A stretch of DNA of 64,000 nt from Myxococcales bacterium (GTDB lineage: Bacteria; Myxococcota_A; Polyangia; Haliangiales; Haliangiaceae), in the NCBI GenBank assembly GCA_016707895.1, contig JADJGV010000009.1, positions 124,001 through 188,000 on the forward strand, given 5' to 3'. Position 1 is the stretch's first letter. The number at the start of each line of letters is the position of its first letter. Under the pieces are notes generated by a model that was given only the letters and a program-made list of their open reading frames with translations, did no database searches and was not told where the DNA came from. This document shows positions 32,801 to 41,727 of the stretch, piece after piece. The translations under genes were made by a program, and so were the position numbers.

Positions 32801-33379
32801 GTGGACGCCCCGACCCTGCCGCTGACGCCGACCTCGCCGACCTGGTTGGCGGTCGCGCTGGCCGACCTCGACACCGTGCACCAGGACCACCTGCACTGCG
32901 AGCGCAAGGCGGCGCAGTCGGCGCTGTCCTTGGTGCGCAGCTACCCCGATCGCCTCGACCTGGTGCTGGCGGTGTCGCGGCTGGCCCACGAGGAGACCGC
33001 CCACGTCGTGCAGGTGACGCAGCTGCTGGGCCGGCGCGGCGTGGCGCCGACGATGGACTTCGGCGACGAGTACGCGGCGCAGCTGTACGCCAACGTGCGG
33101 CGCGGCGAGCCGGCGCGGTTGCTCGATCGGCTGCTGGTGTTCGCGCTGATCGAGGCGCGGTCGGCCGAGCGGCTGGCGCTGCTGGCCGACGCGATCCCCG
33201 ACGAGGCCACCGCGACGCTGTACCGCGGGCTGGCCACCGCCGAGGATCGCCACCGCGACACCTTCCTCGAGCTGGCCGCCGCTGCGGCGCCCGCCGAGTG
33301 GCGCGCGCGGCTGGACGTGCTGGCCCGCGCCGAGGCCGACGTGGTGGCGCGGCTGCCGGTGCGCGCCCGGATCCACTGA
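32801..33379 (+). CDS. miaE: tRNA-(ms2io6A)-hydroxylase-like di-iron protein
   Basis: 192 aa, GTG start. The ferritin-like di-iron ligands are visible in order: DHLHCERKAAQSAL, SRLAHEETAHVVQV (E-x2-H), ALIEARSAERLALL (E-x6-E) and ATAEDRHRDTFLELA (E-x2-H). MiaE hydroxylates the isopentenyl group of ms2i6A37 in tRNA. Length and spacing match the family. It is divergent from the M3 peptidase gene with a 73-nt shared regulatory gap. Confidence 0.87.
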   Translation: MDAPTLPLTPTSPTWLAVALADLDTVHQDHLHCERKAAQSALSLVRSYPDRLDLVLAVSRLAHEETAHVVQVTQLLGRRGVAPTMDFGDEYAAQLYANVRRGEPARLLDRLLVFALIEARSAERLALLADAIPDEATATLYRGLATAEDRHRDTFLELAAAAAPAEWRARLDVLARAEADVVARLPVRARIH

Positions 33380-33437
33380 TCTCCAGGGGACGTCGATTCG
33401 GCTTGCGTCCGAGGTCCGCCCTGGCATAGTTAGTGTC

Positions 33438-34997
33438 ATGGAGACACCATTTGAGCTGAGCGCGCGGTGCGACCACCACGGCGTGGCCCCCGGGCGCGGG
33501 ACCGCGTGGATCGCCATCAACATCGACCCGCGCGGCGCGGCGCTCGAGCGGGCGCGGGCGCCGCTGGCGCTGGCGCTGGTCGTCGACACCTCGGGGTCGA
33601 TGCAGGGCGATCCGCTGGCCCACGCGCGGGCCGCGTGCGAGGTGGTGGTGGGGCTGCTCGGCGCGCAGGACCAGCTGGCGATCGTGACGTTCGGCACCCA
33701 CGCGGCGCTGCTGCACGGGCTGACGCCGGTCGACGCGGCCGGCCGCGCGACGGTCGGCCGTGCGCTCGCGACGCTGGCGACCGACGGCAACACCAACCTG
33801 CACGGCGGGCTGCAGGTCGCGGCCGGCGTGCTGGCGACCGCGCCGGCCGGGCTGCGTCGCGCCATCGTGCTGCTGTCCGACGGCCAGCCCAACGTCGGGC
33901 TGGCGACCGCGCCGGCGCTGGCCGAGTACGTGGCGACGCTGCGGCCGATCGGCGTCTCGACGCTGGGCTTCGGGCTGCACCACGACGAGCGGGTGCTGGC
34001 GGCGATCGCCGACGCTGGCTCCGGGCGCTACGCCTACGTCCCCGATCCGCTGCTGGCGCGGGTCGACCTGGCGCGGGCGGCGCTGGCCCACGGCGGCATC
34101 GTCGCCGACAGCCTCGAGCTCAGCGTCGAGCCGGCCCCGGGCGTCGAGCTGCTGCGGGTGGTGCCCGCGGCGCCGATGCGGGTCGGCCGCGGCGGCGTGA
34201 CGATGGCGATCGGCGACGTCTTCGTCGACGAGGGGCGGCTGTACGCGCTCGAGCTGGCGCTCGACCTGGCGCCGGGGCACCGCGGGGAGCTGGCGCGGGT
34301 GACGGTGCGCGGCCGCGCCGCGGATGGCACCGCGCACGCGGCGCACGCGACGGTGACGGTCGACGTGCGGGCCGGCGCGCCGACGATCGACCCGGCGGCG
34401 GTCCGCGACGTGTGGATCGTGCAGGCCGAGGCGGCGCGGCGCGAGGCGCGGGCGCTGGTCGATCGCGGCGCGGCCCCGGGCGCGGCGGCGCTGCTCCGGC
34501 AGTTCGTGGCGGCGCTCGACGCCCAGCCGTGGTTCGTCGTCAACGACGGCTCGCCGCTGGCCGACCTGCGCGAGCAGCTAATCGACGACGCCACCAACCA
34601 CGCGCGCGCGGCCGACGACCTCGAGGCGACCCACCAGCGCAAGGCGTCGCGGGCGGCGCGCCACGGCAAGCAGCAGGGGACCCGGGTCGCCAGCACCAGC
34701 GACCGGCCCGACGTGCCGGGGTGGCTGATCGGCGTCGCCGGGCCGCTCGCCGGGCGACGCTTCGACCTCGACAGCGACACGCTGATCGGGCGGAGCCAGT
34801 CGTGCGCGATCGCGGTGCCGCTGGCGTCGCTCAGCGGCGCCCACGCGCGCATCGTGGCGATCGGCCCGCGGTTCGTGATCAGCGACCTCGGCTCGACCCA
34901 CGGCACGACGGTGAACGGCGCGCGGATCACGTCGCGCGAGCTGTGCAGCGGCGACGAGATCGCGTTGGGGGGGCTGGTGCTGCGCTTCGAGCAGTGA
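33438..34997 (+). CDS. VWA-domain protein with C-terminal FHA domain
   Basis: 519 aa, no signal peptide. Residues ~45-220 are a VWA domain with a perfect MIDAS (LVVDTSGSMQGDPL) and TDGNTNLHGGL. A beta region resembling the C-terminal part of VIT/VWA proteins follows. The last ~90 residues are an FHA domain (IGRSQSCAIAVPLASLSGAHARI, DLGSTHGTTVNGARI), which binds phosphothreonine. With several Ser/Thr kinases nearby, it is a plausible cytosolic phospho-dependent adaptor. A CATAGT hexamer lies 7 nt before the ATG. It is convergent with the anti-sigma gene. Confidence 0.88.
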   Translation: METPFELSARCDHHGVAPGRGTAWIAINIDPRGAALERARAPLALALVVDTSGSMQGDPLAHARAACEVVVGLLGAQDQLAIVTFGTHAALLHGLTPVDAAGRATVGRALATLATDGNTNLHGGLQVAAGVLATAPAGLRRAIVLLSDGQPNVGLATAPALAEYVATLRPIGVSTLGFGLHHDERVLAAIADAGSGRYAYVPDPLLARVDLARAALAHGGIVADSLELSVEPAPGVELLRVVPAAPMRVGRGGVTMAIGDVFVDEGRLYALELALDLAPGHRGELARVTVRGRAADGTAHAAHATVTVDVRAGAPTIDPAAVRDVWIVQAEAARREARALVDRGAAPGAAALLRQFVAALDAQPWFVVNDGSPLADLREQLIDDATNHARAADDLEATHQRKASRAARHGKQQGTRVASTSDRPDVPGWLIGVAGPLAGRRFDLDSDTLIGRSQSCAIAVPLASLSGAHARIVAIGPRFVISDLGSTHGTTVNGARITSRELCSGDEIALGGLVLRFEQ

Positions 34998-35000
34998 CGG

Positions 35001-35618
35001 CTACTGCGGCCGCGGCACGGTGAAGTCGACGCCCCAGACCCACACCGCGAAGACGAAGTCCTCGTCGCCGAGGTTGACGAAGTCGTGCGCGCTGCCCGGC
35101 TCGGCGACGCCCTCGTCGCCGGGGCCGACCCGGCCGTGCAGCGTGTCGTCGGCGCGGCCCTGCAGCACGAGGCTGTGCTCGCGGCCGGCGTGGCGGTGCC
35201 AGGCGAAGCGCGCGCCGGGGGCCAGCTTGACGAAGCCGGTGTCGGCGCCGGCCAGCGCCGGCCCGCCGGGGAAGTGGATCAGCCAGCACCCGGGCTCGGG
35301 GCCGGCCTCCCACGCGGCCGGCTGATCGACCAGGCCCAGCAGCTCGCGCGCGCGATCGGCGGCGACGTCGAACAGCTCGGTGAACCGCCGCACGAACCGC
35401 TCGAAGCGCGGCTCGGTCGACGCCAGCAGCCGGGCGCGCACCGACGGCGACGGCGCGACGGCGGGCAGCGCCGCGGCCAGCTCGCTGGCCGCCCGCTCGT
35501 AGGTCGTCAGCGCCGCCATCAGCGACGGATCCACGGCGAGCGCGCGCTCGACCTCGCGCGCCTCGTCGTCGTCGAGGGCGCCCAGCGCGTACAGCGGGAG
35601 CAGGTCTTGGATGGACAC
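35001..35618 (-). CDS. ChrR-type cupin anti-sigma factor
   Basis: 205 aa, GTG start. Residues 1-60 (IQDLLPLYALGALDDDEAREVERALAVDP) form the N-terminal anti-sigma helical region; the usual zinc-binding H-x3-C-x2-C is not present. Residues ~95-205 are a cupin: FAWHRHAGREHSLVLQG supplies the H-x-H-x(3)-E/H metal motif and EPGSAHDFVNL the last His. ChrR/LitR-type factors release their sigma on singlet oxygen or metal stress. It lies 50 nt downstream of the ECF sigma gene, making a classic sigma/anti-sigma pair. Confidence 0.85.
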   Translation of the reverse strand: MSIQDLLPLYALGALDDDEAREVERALAVDPSLMAALTTYERAASELAAALPAVAPSPSVRARLLASTEPRFERFVRRFTELFDVAADRARELLGLVDQPAAWEAGPEPGCWLIHFPGGPALAGADTGFVKLAPGARFAWHRHAGREHSLVLQGRADDTLHGRVGPGDEGVAEPGSAHDFVNLGDEDFVFAVWVWGVDFTVPRPQ

Positions 35619-35668
35619 GGTAGCGGCGAGTGTGGCGTGGACCCAGAGATAGCCTCGCTGGCGCTCGG

Positions 35669-36241
35669 CTAGGTCCGGACGGCCCCGAGAGTATGGCGCA
35701 GTTTGGTCAGGCCGGCGGCCAGGCGCGACTTGACGGTGCCGATCGGCACGTCGAGCCGGGTCGCGATCTCCGAGCACGACAGGCCCTCGAAGTAGGCCAG
35801 CTCGAGCACGGCGCGCTGATCGTCGGACACCTCGGCCAGGGCGCGGCGGACCCGGGCCTGGTCGGGGGTGGCGCTGGGGTCGTCATCGCCGACCACCCGC
35901 CCGATGATCTCGTCGTCGCCGCTGCGCCGGGACACCCGGGCCGACTTGACCACGTCGAGCGCGCGGGACCGCATGCGGATCACCAGCCAGGTACGAACCC
36001 GACCGCGCTTCAGATCGTAGTCCTTGGCGGCGCGCCAGACCTCGAGGAAGACGTCGTGGAGCAGGTCCTCGGCCTCGCCGCGGTGCTTGAGGATCCGCAG
36101 GCCGAGCGCCAGCATCGTGGCGGCGTGGCGGTCGTACAGCGCGGCCAGGGCGGCGCGATCGCCGGCGGCCATCGCCTGGATCAGCGCGATGTCGGCGGCG
36201 TCGTCGGTGGTGGCGTCGGGCCGCGTCGCCCCCGCGGTCAT
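35669..36241 (-). CDS. ECF RNA polymerase sigma factor
   Basis: 190 aa. Region 2: ALYDRHAATMLALGLRILKHRGEAEDLLHDVFLEVWRAAKDYD and RTWLVIRMRSRALD. Region 4: LAEVSDDQRAVLELAYFEGLSCSEIATRLDVPIGTVKSRLAAGLTKLR. It is paired with the downstream ChrR-like anti-sigma and so probably drives an oxidative or photo-oxidative stress regulon. The start at 36241 is preferred because TAGCGT lies 7 nt upstream (36254-36249); an ATG at 36271 would add 10 residues. Divergent from the SNF2 gene. Confidence 0.9.
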   Translation of the reverse strand: MTAGATRPDATTDDAADIALIQAMAAGDRAALAALYDRHAATMLALGLRILKHRGEAEDLLHDVFLEVWRAAKDYDLKRGRVRTWLVIRMRSRALDVVKSARVSRRSGDDEIIGRVVGDDDPSATPDQARVRRALAEVSDDQRAVLELAYFEGLSCSEIATRLDVPIGTVKSRLAAGLTKLRHTLGAVRT

Positions 36242-36314
36242 GGAATCGACGCTAGCACGATCCACGTGCATGGGTGAGGTTGCGCCGGTCGGTCGCTCCT
36301 TGTAAGTCAGCGTG

Positions 36315-39194
36315 ATGGCCGCGGCTGACCTGCGCGACGCGATCCGCGAAGCCGCCTCCTCCCGGGCGTGGTCGCAGGGCGTGACCCTCGCGCGCGAAGA
36401 TCGCGTGTCGGGCAAGAGCGCCAGCAAGGGCGAGCAGGTGGTCGAGGTGCGGGTGCCGACCCGGCCGACCCCGTACACCGTCGTGCTGTACCTCGACGAC
36501 GAGGAGTGGGACTGCGACTGCGGCACCCGCGAGGCCGCGTGCTCGCACGCCTGCGCCGCGGCGATCGTCACCGCCGAGGCCGCCGCCAAGGGCGCGCCGC
36601 TGCCGGTGTCGAAGGCGGCCGGCGCGGCGATCGGCTACCGGCTCGGGCCCGACCCGGCCGGCCTGGCGGTGGCGCGGGTCGCGATCGAGAACGGGCGCGA
36701 GACGCCGATCACCACGTCGGTGCAGTCGAGCGCGGCCGGCCGCGGGCCCAAGCTGGCGATCACCGAGGCCGACCTGCTGATCGATCAGCTGCTGGGCACC
36801 CGGCCCGACGCGCCGATCGGCGCCGACCGGGTCGACCGCCTGCTGCAGGTGCTGGCCGACGCGGCGGACGTGCGCTTCGCCGGGCAGCCGGTCAAGACCA
36901 GCGGCGAGCCGGTGACGCCGCGGGCGATCCTGTCCGACGCCGGCGACGGCGTGGTGGTGCGGCTCGAGGCGCCCAGCGGCGCGCGGGCGGTGTCGCTGGG
37001 CGTCGCGGTGGTCGGCGACACGCTGCACCCGATCGGCGCGATCGACCTGGGCGGCGCGCGGTTCGAGCACCTGCCGGCCGAGCAGCGGTTCCGCGGGCGC
37101 GAGCTGGGCGCGGTGGCGACGACGATGGTGCCGGCGCTGGCGGCGCGCATCCCGATCGAGATCCGCACCCGGCGGCTGCCGTCGGTGGCGCGCGGCATGA
37201 CGCCGCGGGTGTTGCTCGACGTCGTGCAGCGCGGCGAGTCGCTGGCGGTGATGGCGATCGTCGTCTACGGCGATCCGCCGGTGGCGCGGGTCGACGGCGA
37301 TCGGCTGGTGCACCTGGGCGGCGACGTGCCGGTGCGCGACCTCGACGGCGAGCAGCGGCTGCGCCACCGGCTGCGCAGCGAGCTCGACCTGTTGCCGGGA
37401 CGGCGCATCGAGGCCAGCGGCCGCGACGCGTTCGAGCTGTCGGCCAAGATCGCCCGCTGGCTGCGCGCCGACGCCGCGGCCGCCGACGCCGCGCGCGCGG
37501 TGCCGCTGGCGTTCGACGTCGACGTCAGCCGCGGCCTGGCGGTGAGCGTGACCGGCGAGGGCCGCGCGGTCGACGCGCTGGCGGCGCTGCGCGCGTGGCA
37601 GGCCGGCGCCGACCTGGTGGCGCTCGAGGGCGGCGGGTGGGGCGCGCTGCCGATGCAGTGGCTGGCCCGCCACGGCGCGATCCTGGGCGACCTGCTGGCG
37701 GCGCGCGAGCCCGACGGCGGGCTGCCGGCGTTCGCGCTGCCCGACGCGGCGCGCCTGGCCGACGACCTCGGCGTGCCGGCGCCGATGGACCTGACCCGGC
37801 TGCGCGCGCTGGCCGACGACTTCGACGGCATCCAGGAGGCGCCGCTGCCGCCGGGGCTGACCGCCGAGCTGCGCCACTACCAGCGGCGCGGCGTCGACTG
37901 GCTGGCGTTCTGCCGCGACGCCGGGCTGGGCTGCGTGCTCGCCGACGACATGGGCCTCGGCAAGACGGTGCAGGCGCTGGCCGCGGTGCGCGGCCGGACG
38001 CTGGTGGTGAGCCCGACGTCGGTCGCGCCCAACTGGCTGGCCGAGGCGGCGCGGTTCCGCCCGGATCTGAAGGTGGCGCTGTACCACGGCGGCCGGCGCA
38101 AGCTGGTCGACGACGCCGACCTGACCATCACCACCTACCCGATCGTGCGCAACGACATCGACGCGCTGGCGACGATCGCCTGGGACACGGTGATCCTCGA
38201 CGAGGCCCAGGCCATCAAGAACCCCGACAGCCAGATCGCGCGCGCCGCGTACCGGCTCAAGGGCGCGTGGCGGGTGTCGCTGTCCGGCACGCCGATCGAG
38301 AACCGGCTCGACGAGCTGTGGAGCCAGCTGCACTTCACCAACCCCGGCCTGCTCGGCGCCCGGGTCGACTTCCGCGATCGCTGGGCCACCGCGATCGAGG
38401 CCGGCGACGCCGAGACCGCGGCGCGGCTGCGCACCCGGGTGCGGCCGTTCGTGATGCGCCGCCTCAAGAAGGAGGTCGCGCCCGAGCTGCCGCCGCGCAC
38501 CGAGAGCGTGCTGTGGGTCGAGCTCGACGACGACGAGCGCACCACCTACGACGCGATCCGCGCCGCGACTCAGGCCGACGTGCTGGAGCTGCTCGAGCAC
38601 GGCGGCGGCGTGATGGCCGCGCTCGAGGCGCTCTTGCGGCTGCGCCAGGCGGCGTGCCACCGCGGCCTGTTGCCCGGGCAGCGCGCCGACGGCTCGACCA
38701 AGCTGACGACGCTGGTCGAGGCGGTGGCCGCGGCGGTCGCGGCCGGCGGCAAGGCGCTGGTGTTCTCGCAGTGGACGTCGCTGCTCGATCGGGTCGAGCC
38801 GGCGCTGACCGCCGAGGGCCTGGCGTTCACCCGGCTCGACGGCTCGACCCGCGATCGCGCCGAGGTGGTGGCGACGTTCCAGGACGCCGGCGGCCCGCCG
38901 GTGATGCTGCTGTCGCTCAAGGCCGGCGGCACCGGCCTCAACCTGACCGCGGCCGATCACGTCTTCCTGCTCGATCCGTGGTGGAACCCGGCGGTCGAGG
39001 ATCAGGCTGCCGACCGCGCCCACCGCATCGGCCAGGACAAGCCGGTCATGATCTACCGGCTGGTCGCGCGCGACACCGTCGAGGAGCGCGTGCTGGCGCT
39101 GCAGGACAAGAAGCGCGCGATCGCCGCGGCCGCGCTCGACGGCGGCGCCGCGCTGGCGATCACCCGCGACGACCTGCTCGACCTGCTGCGATGA
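36315..39194 (+). CDS. SWIM zinc-finger SNF2-family DNA translocase
   Basis: 959 aa. A SWIM motif near the N-terminus (CDCGTREAACSHACAAA, C-x-C-x(n)-C-x-H) is followed by a ~440-residue middle region. The SNF2 ATPase begins at about residue 515: ADDMGLGKTVQALAAV (motif I), DEAQAIKNP (II), SGTPIENRLDELWSQLHF (III), ALVFSQWTSLLDRVE, LLSLKAGGTGLNLTAADHV (V) and DRAHRIGQDKPVMIYRL (VI). Bacterial HepA/RapA-like members remodel protein-DNA or transcription complexes. A GTG immediately precedes the chosen ATG. Confidence 0.93.
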   Translation: MAAADLRDAIREAASSRAWSQGVTLAREDRVSGKSASKGEQVVEVRVPTRPTPYTVVLYLDDEEWDCDCGTREAACSHACAAAIVTAEAAAKGAPLPVSKAAGAAIGYRLGPDPAGLAVARVAIENGRETPITTSVQSSAAGRGPKLAITEADLLIDQLLGTRPDAPIGADRVDRLLQVLADAADVRFAGQPVKTSGEPVTPRAILSDAGDGVVVRLEAPSGARAVSLGVAVVGDTLHPIGAIDLGGARFEHLPAEQRFRGRELGAVATTMVPALAARIPIEIRTRRLPSVARGMTPRVLLDVVQRGESLAVMAIVVYGDPPVARVDGDRLVHLGGDVPVRDLDGEQRLRHRLRSELDLLPGRRIEASGRDAFELSAKIARWLRADAAAADAARAVPLAFDVDVSRGLAVSVTGEGRAVDALAALRAWQAGADLVALEGGGWGALPMQWLARHGAILGDLLAAREPDGGLPAFALPDAARLADDLGVPAPMDLTRLRALADDFDGIQEAPLPPGLTAELRHYQRRGVDWLAFCRDAGLGCVLADDMGLGKTVQALAAVRGRTLVVSPTSVAPNWLAEAARFRPDLKVALYHGGRRKLVDDADLTITTYPIVRNDIDALATIAWDTVILDEAQAIKNPDSQIARAAYRLKGAWRVSLSGTPIENRLDELWSQLHFTNPGLLGARVDFRDRWATAIEAGDAETAARLRTRVRPFVMRRLKKEVAPELPPRTESVLWVELDDDERTTYDAIRAATQADVLELLEHGGGVMAALEALLRLRQAACHRGLLPGQRADGSTKLTTLVEAVAAAVAAGGKALVFSQWTSLLDRVEPALTAEGLAFTRLDGSTRDRAEVVATFQDAGGPPVMLLSLKAGGTGLNLTAADHVFLLDPWWNPAVEDQAADRAHRIGQDKPVMIYRLVARDTVEERVLALQDKKRAIAAAALDGGAALAITRDDLLDLLR

Positions 39195-39200
39195 CGGCGG

Positions 39201-39770
39201 TCACGCCGGGAGATCGTCGTACAGTCGCGCCAGCTCGAGCACGGCGCCGGCGGCGAGCGCGAGGGTACCGGTGGTGACGTCGGCGTACTCCCACGCGCCC
39301 GAGGGCAGCCGCCGATAGTGTTCGATGCGTGGCTCCGACTGGCTGACCAGGACGTACTCCTGCAGCGACGGGATGAGCTGATACTGCTGCCACTTGCCGC
39401 CCCGGTCATAAGCCTCGGTCGCAGGCGATAGCACCTCGACGATCAGCGTGGGGTTGGTCAACGTCGAGCCGTCGGGATCGGCCGGGTCACCGGCGATCGG
39501 GCCGCAGACCAACGACACGTCGGGATACGTCGCCTTGCCGGTCGCGAGCACGCGGACCCGCTGGTCCGACTGGAACGCGACGCACCCCGGGCGGCGCGCG
39601 GCGTCGAGGGCCGCGCCGATGCGCAGCGCCAGGGCGTTGTGACGCCGCGAGCCACCGGCCATCGCGACGATCTCGCCGTCGTCGAACTCGTGCTTGAGCT
39701 CGCTGTCGCGCTCGTACGCGAGGTACTCGGCGTACGAATAGCGAGGGCGGAGGCGCGCCGGCGCGGTCAT
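39201..39770 (-). CDS. Uma2-family putative endonuclease (DUF820)
   Basis: 189 aa. Features of the PD-(D/E)xK-like Uma2 family: RYSYAEYLAYERDSELKHEFDDGEIVAMAGGS, HNALALRIGAAL, YPDVSLVCG, NPTLIVEVLSPATEAYDRGGKWQQYQ (E-x-L-S catalytic block) and LQEYVLVSQ. These proteins are multicopy in Cyanobacteria and Myxococcota and biochemically uncharacterised. Two in-frame ATGs (39782, 39770) are possible; 39770 matches the family N-terminus. Confidence 0.9.
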   Translation of the reverse strand: MTAPARLRPRYSYAEYLAYERDSELKHEFDDGEIVAMAGGSRRHNALALRIGAALDAARRPGCVAFQSDQRVRVLATGKATYPDVSLVCGPIAGDPADPDGSTLTNPTLIVEVLSPATEAYDRGGKWQQYQLIPSLQEYVLVSQSEPRIEHYRRLPSGAWEYADVTTGTLALAAGAVLELARLYDDLPA

Positions 39771-39853
39771 CCCGACGATCATGACGGAGCGCGTCGGGCA
39801 CGGCAAGGACCACGTCGCCGTGCGCCGCGATAGGCTGGCTGGGTGAGGCCACG

Positions 39854-40579
39854 GTGACCGACCGCGAGCGCCCGACCGCGCGGCTGTACCCGCGCATCCC
39901 GCACCTGCCGGGCTCGCGGCTGGGGCCGAGCGAGCGCCACGCCGGCGCGGCGGTGGTGGCGCGGATGACGGTGGCGGCCGGCGACGGCGATCGGGTGATC
40001 GTCACCGAGAAGCTCGACGGCTCGTGCGTCGCGCTGGTCGGCGTGGCCGACGGCGTCGAGGCCCGCGGCCGCGACGGCGGGTTGTGCGCGGCGTCGCGCA
40101 ACGACGGCCGGCGGGCGTGCGCGGCGTGGGTCGCGGCGCGGGCGGCGAGGCTGGCGGCGGGCGGCGCGGTGCCGGTCGGCGAGCGGCTGGTGTGCGAGTG
40201 GCTGGCGCTGGCCCACGGCACCCGCTACGCGCTGCCCCACGGGCCGCTGGTGGCGATCGACGGCTGCGACGCCGCGGGCGCGCGCTGGCCTTGGGCGCGG
40301 GTGCAGGCGGTGGCCGCCGCGCTCGGGCTGCCGACGCCGCGCGCGCTGCACGCCGGCGGCGCGCTGCCGATCGCCGCCGCGCTCGCGGCGCTGGGTGACC
40401 ACGGCCACCACGGCGCGCTCGATCGCGCCGAGGGCGTGATGTACCGGCTCGAGCACGGCCCGCGGGTCATCGCGCTGGCCAAGCTGGTGCGGCTCGACAA
40501 GCGAGACGGCGTCTTGCTCGCCGATCACAGCGGCGGCGACCACGTCTGGAACGCGTGGCATGATGCCGGCGCGCCATGA
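39854..40579 (+). CDS. RNA ligase-like nucleotidyltransferase
   Basis: 241 aa, GTG start. Nucleotidyltransferase motif I is IVTEKLDGSCVAL, with Lys53 the predicted AMP-accepting residue. ERLVCEWLALAHGTRY resembles motif III/IIIa, DRAEGVMYRLE motif IV (EGVV) and IALAKLVRLDK motif V. The size and motif set fit the compact Rnl2/RNA_ligase family, with no OB or phosphatase/kinase end-healing domain attached. The predicted reaction is ATP-dependent joining of RNA ends. It heads a tight operon: its stop overlaps the next ATG by 4 nt. Confidence 0.8.
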   Translation: MTDRERPTARLYPRIPHLPGSRLGPSERHAGAAVVARMTVAAGDGDRVIVTEKLDGSCVALVGVADGVEARGRDGGLCAASRNDGRRACAAWVAARAARLAAGGAVPVGERLVCEWLALAHGTRYALPHGPLVAIDGCDAAGARWPWARVQAVAAALGLPTPRALHAGGALPIAAALAALGDHGHHGALDRAEGVMYRLEHGPRVIALAKLVRLDKRDGVLLADHSGGDHVWNAWHDAGAP

Positions 40580-41727
40580 CGACGCGGGTGTGCTTCGCGA
40601 CGCCCAACCAGGGCTACCAGGACGATCTGCGGCGGCTGCTGGCCGACGTCGAGGTCGTGCTGTCGCGGTTCGGCCCGGCGGTGCCGGCCGGGCTCGACCT
40701 CGAGGCCACGGCGACGTGGCGCGCGCGGGCCGCGTTCGCCGCGCTGGGCGAGCGGTGCTTCGTCGAGAACACCGAGCTGGCGATCGAGGGCGAGCCGCCG
40801 CTGCGGGGCGCGGCGGTGAAGGCGTTGCGCGAGGCGATCGGCGACGCCGGGGTGTGCGCGCGGTTCGGCGGGCGGGGCGCGGTGGCGCGGGTGATCGTCG
40901 CGCTGGCCGAGGGGCCCGACGACGTGCGGCTGTTCGCCGGCGCGCTCGAGGGCGCGATCGCGCGCGCGCCGGGCGCGGTGGCCGGGCGCGGCTGGGACCA
41001 GGTGTTCGTGCCCGACGGCTACGCGCGCACGCTGGCCGAGCTGGGCGACGCCACCTACCTGATCAACATGCGCCACGGGCCATACCTCGACCTGGCCGAT
41101 CACCTGCGCGGTCGCCGCTACGGCGGCGCGTTCGAGGCCCACGTCACCGTGCGCTGCGCCGCCGCCGACGAGGCGGCGTTCGCGGCGCTGTGCGATCGCC
41201 TGGGCGCCAAGCACATCGCGATCGAGCTGCCGACCGGCGACGTCGCGCAACAGCCGATGACCGCGACCGTGCACCGCGGCGAGCTGCGCGAGGTGCAGGA
41301 GCAGGTGCACGCGCTGGCCCGGGCCATCGTCGCCGCGGGCTTCGAGGTGGTGCGCACCAAGATCGAGGCGCTGCCGCGCAACCGCGACCTGCCGATGACG
41401 GACGCCGAGGCCGCCGCCGAGCCCGGCCGCTACTTCGAGTACCACCTGAAGCTGGTCATCCCGCCCGACGTCGAGCTCGCGGTGATCGCCGCGGCGGCCG
41501 CCGCCCACGACGCGCGGCTGTCGCGCAACGCCCGGCGCCAGCGCGCCGACGGCAGCCACGAGCGCTACCTGACGCTGCGGCTGCCCGGGCTGGGCAAGCC
41601 CGCCGCCGACGCGCGGTTCGCCGCGCTCGAGGCCGCCGTCGAGGCGCTGCCGGTCGCGATCACCCGCCGCGTCCGCGAGTACACCGTCTATGACTCGAAC
41701 CTGGCCCTCGATCGCGGCTGGCGCTGA
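40576..41727 (+). CDS. HAM1/ITPase-fold protein fused to a duplicated C-terminal domain
   Basis: 383 aa. Residues 1-~180 match the HAM1/RdgB fold: CFATPNQGYQDDLRRLL, FVENTELAIE (EDT reads ENT), GRGWDQVFVPDGYARTLAEL and LINMRHGPYLDLADHL. The family hydrolyses non-canonical purine NTPs, but the first-motif Lys (TGNxgK) is missing, so activity is uncertain. The C-terminal ~200 residues hold two similar ~100-residue halves (FEAHVTVRC ... VVRTKIEALPRN and FEYHLKLVIPP ... REYTVYDSNLALD), with conserved-looking LSRNARRQRADGSHERYLTLR. I do not recognise this part. Coupled to the RNA ligase-like gene upstream. Confidence 0.78.
   Translation: MTTRVCFATPNQGYQDDLRRLLADVEVVLSRFGPAVPAGLDLEATATWRARAAFAALGERCFVENTELAIEGEPPLRGAAVKALREAIGDAGVCARFGGRGAVARVIVALAEGPDDVRLFAGALEGAIARAPGAVAGRGWDQVFVPDGYARTLAELGDATYLINMRHGPYLDLADHLRGRRYGGAFEAHVTVRCAAADEAAFAALCDRLGAKHIAIELPTGDVAQQPMTATVHRGELREVQEQVHALARAIVAAGFEVVRTKIEALPRNRDLPMTDAEAAAEPGRYFEYHLKLVIPPDVELAVIAAAAAAHDARLSRNARRQRADGSHERYLTLRLPGLGKPAADARFAALEAAVEALPVAITRRVREYTVYDSNLALDRGWR

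Noticed and set aside
36252..39023. A 923-codon open frame on the minus strand
   Set aside because: It is opposite the SNF2 helicase gene, with Arg/His/Ala/Gln-rich translation and no domain motifs.
39831..39845. TAGGCT with GTG 6 nt downstream as a leaderless start for the RNA ligase-like gene
   Set aside because: That GTG is out of frame with the ligase; the in-frame GTG at 39854 is used.
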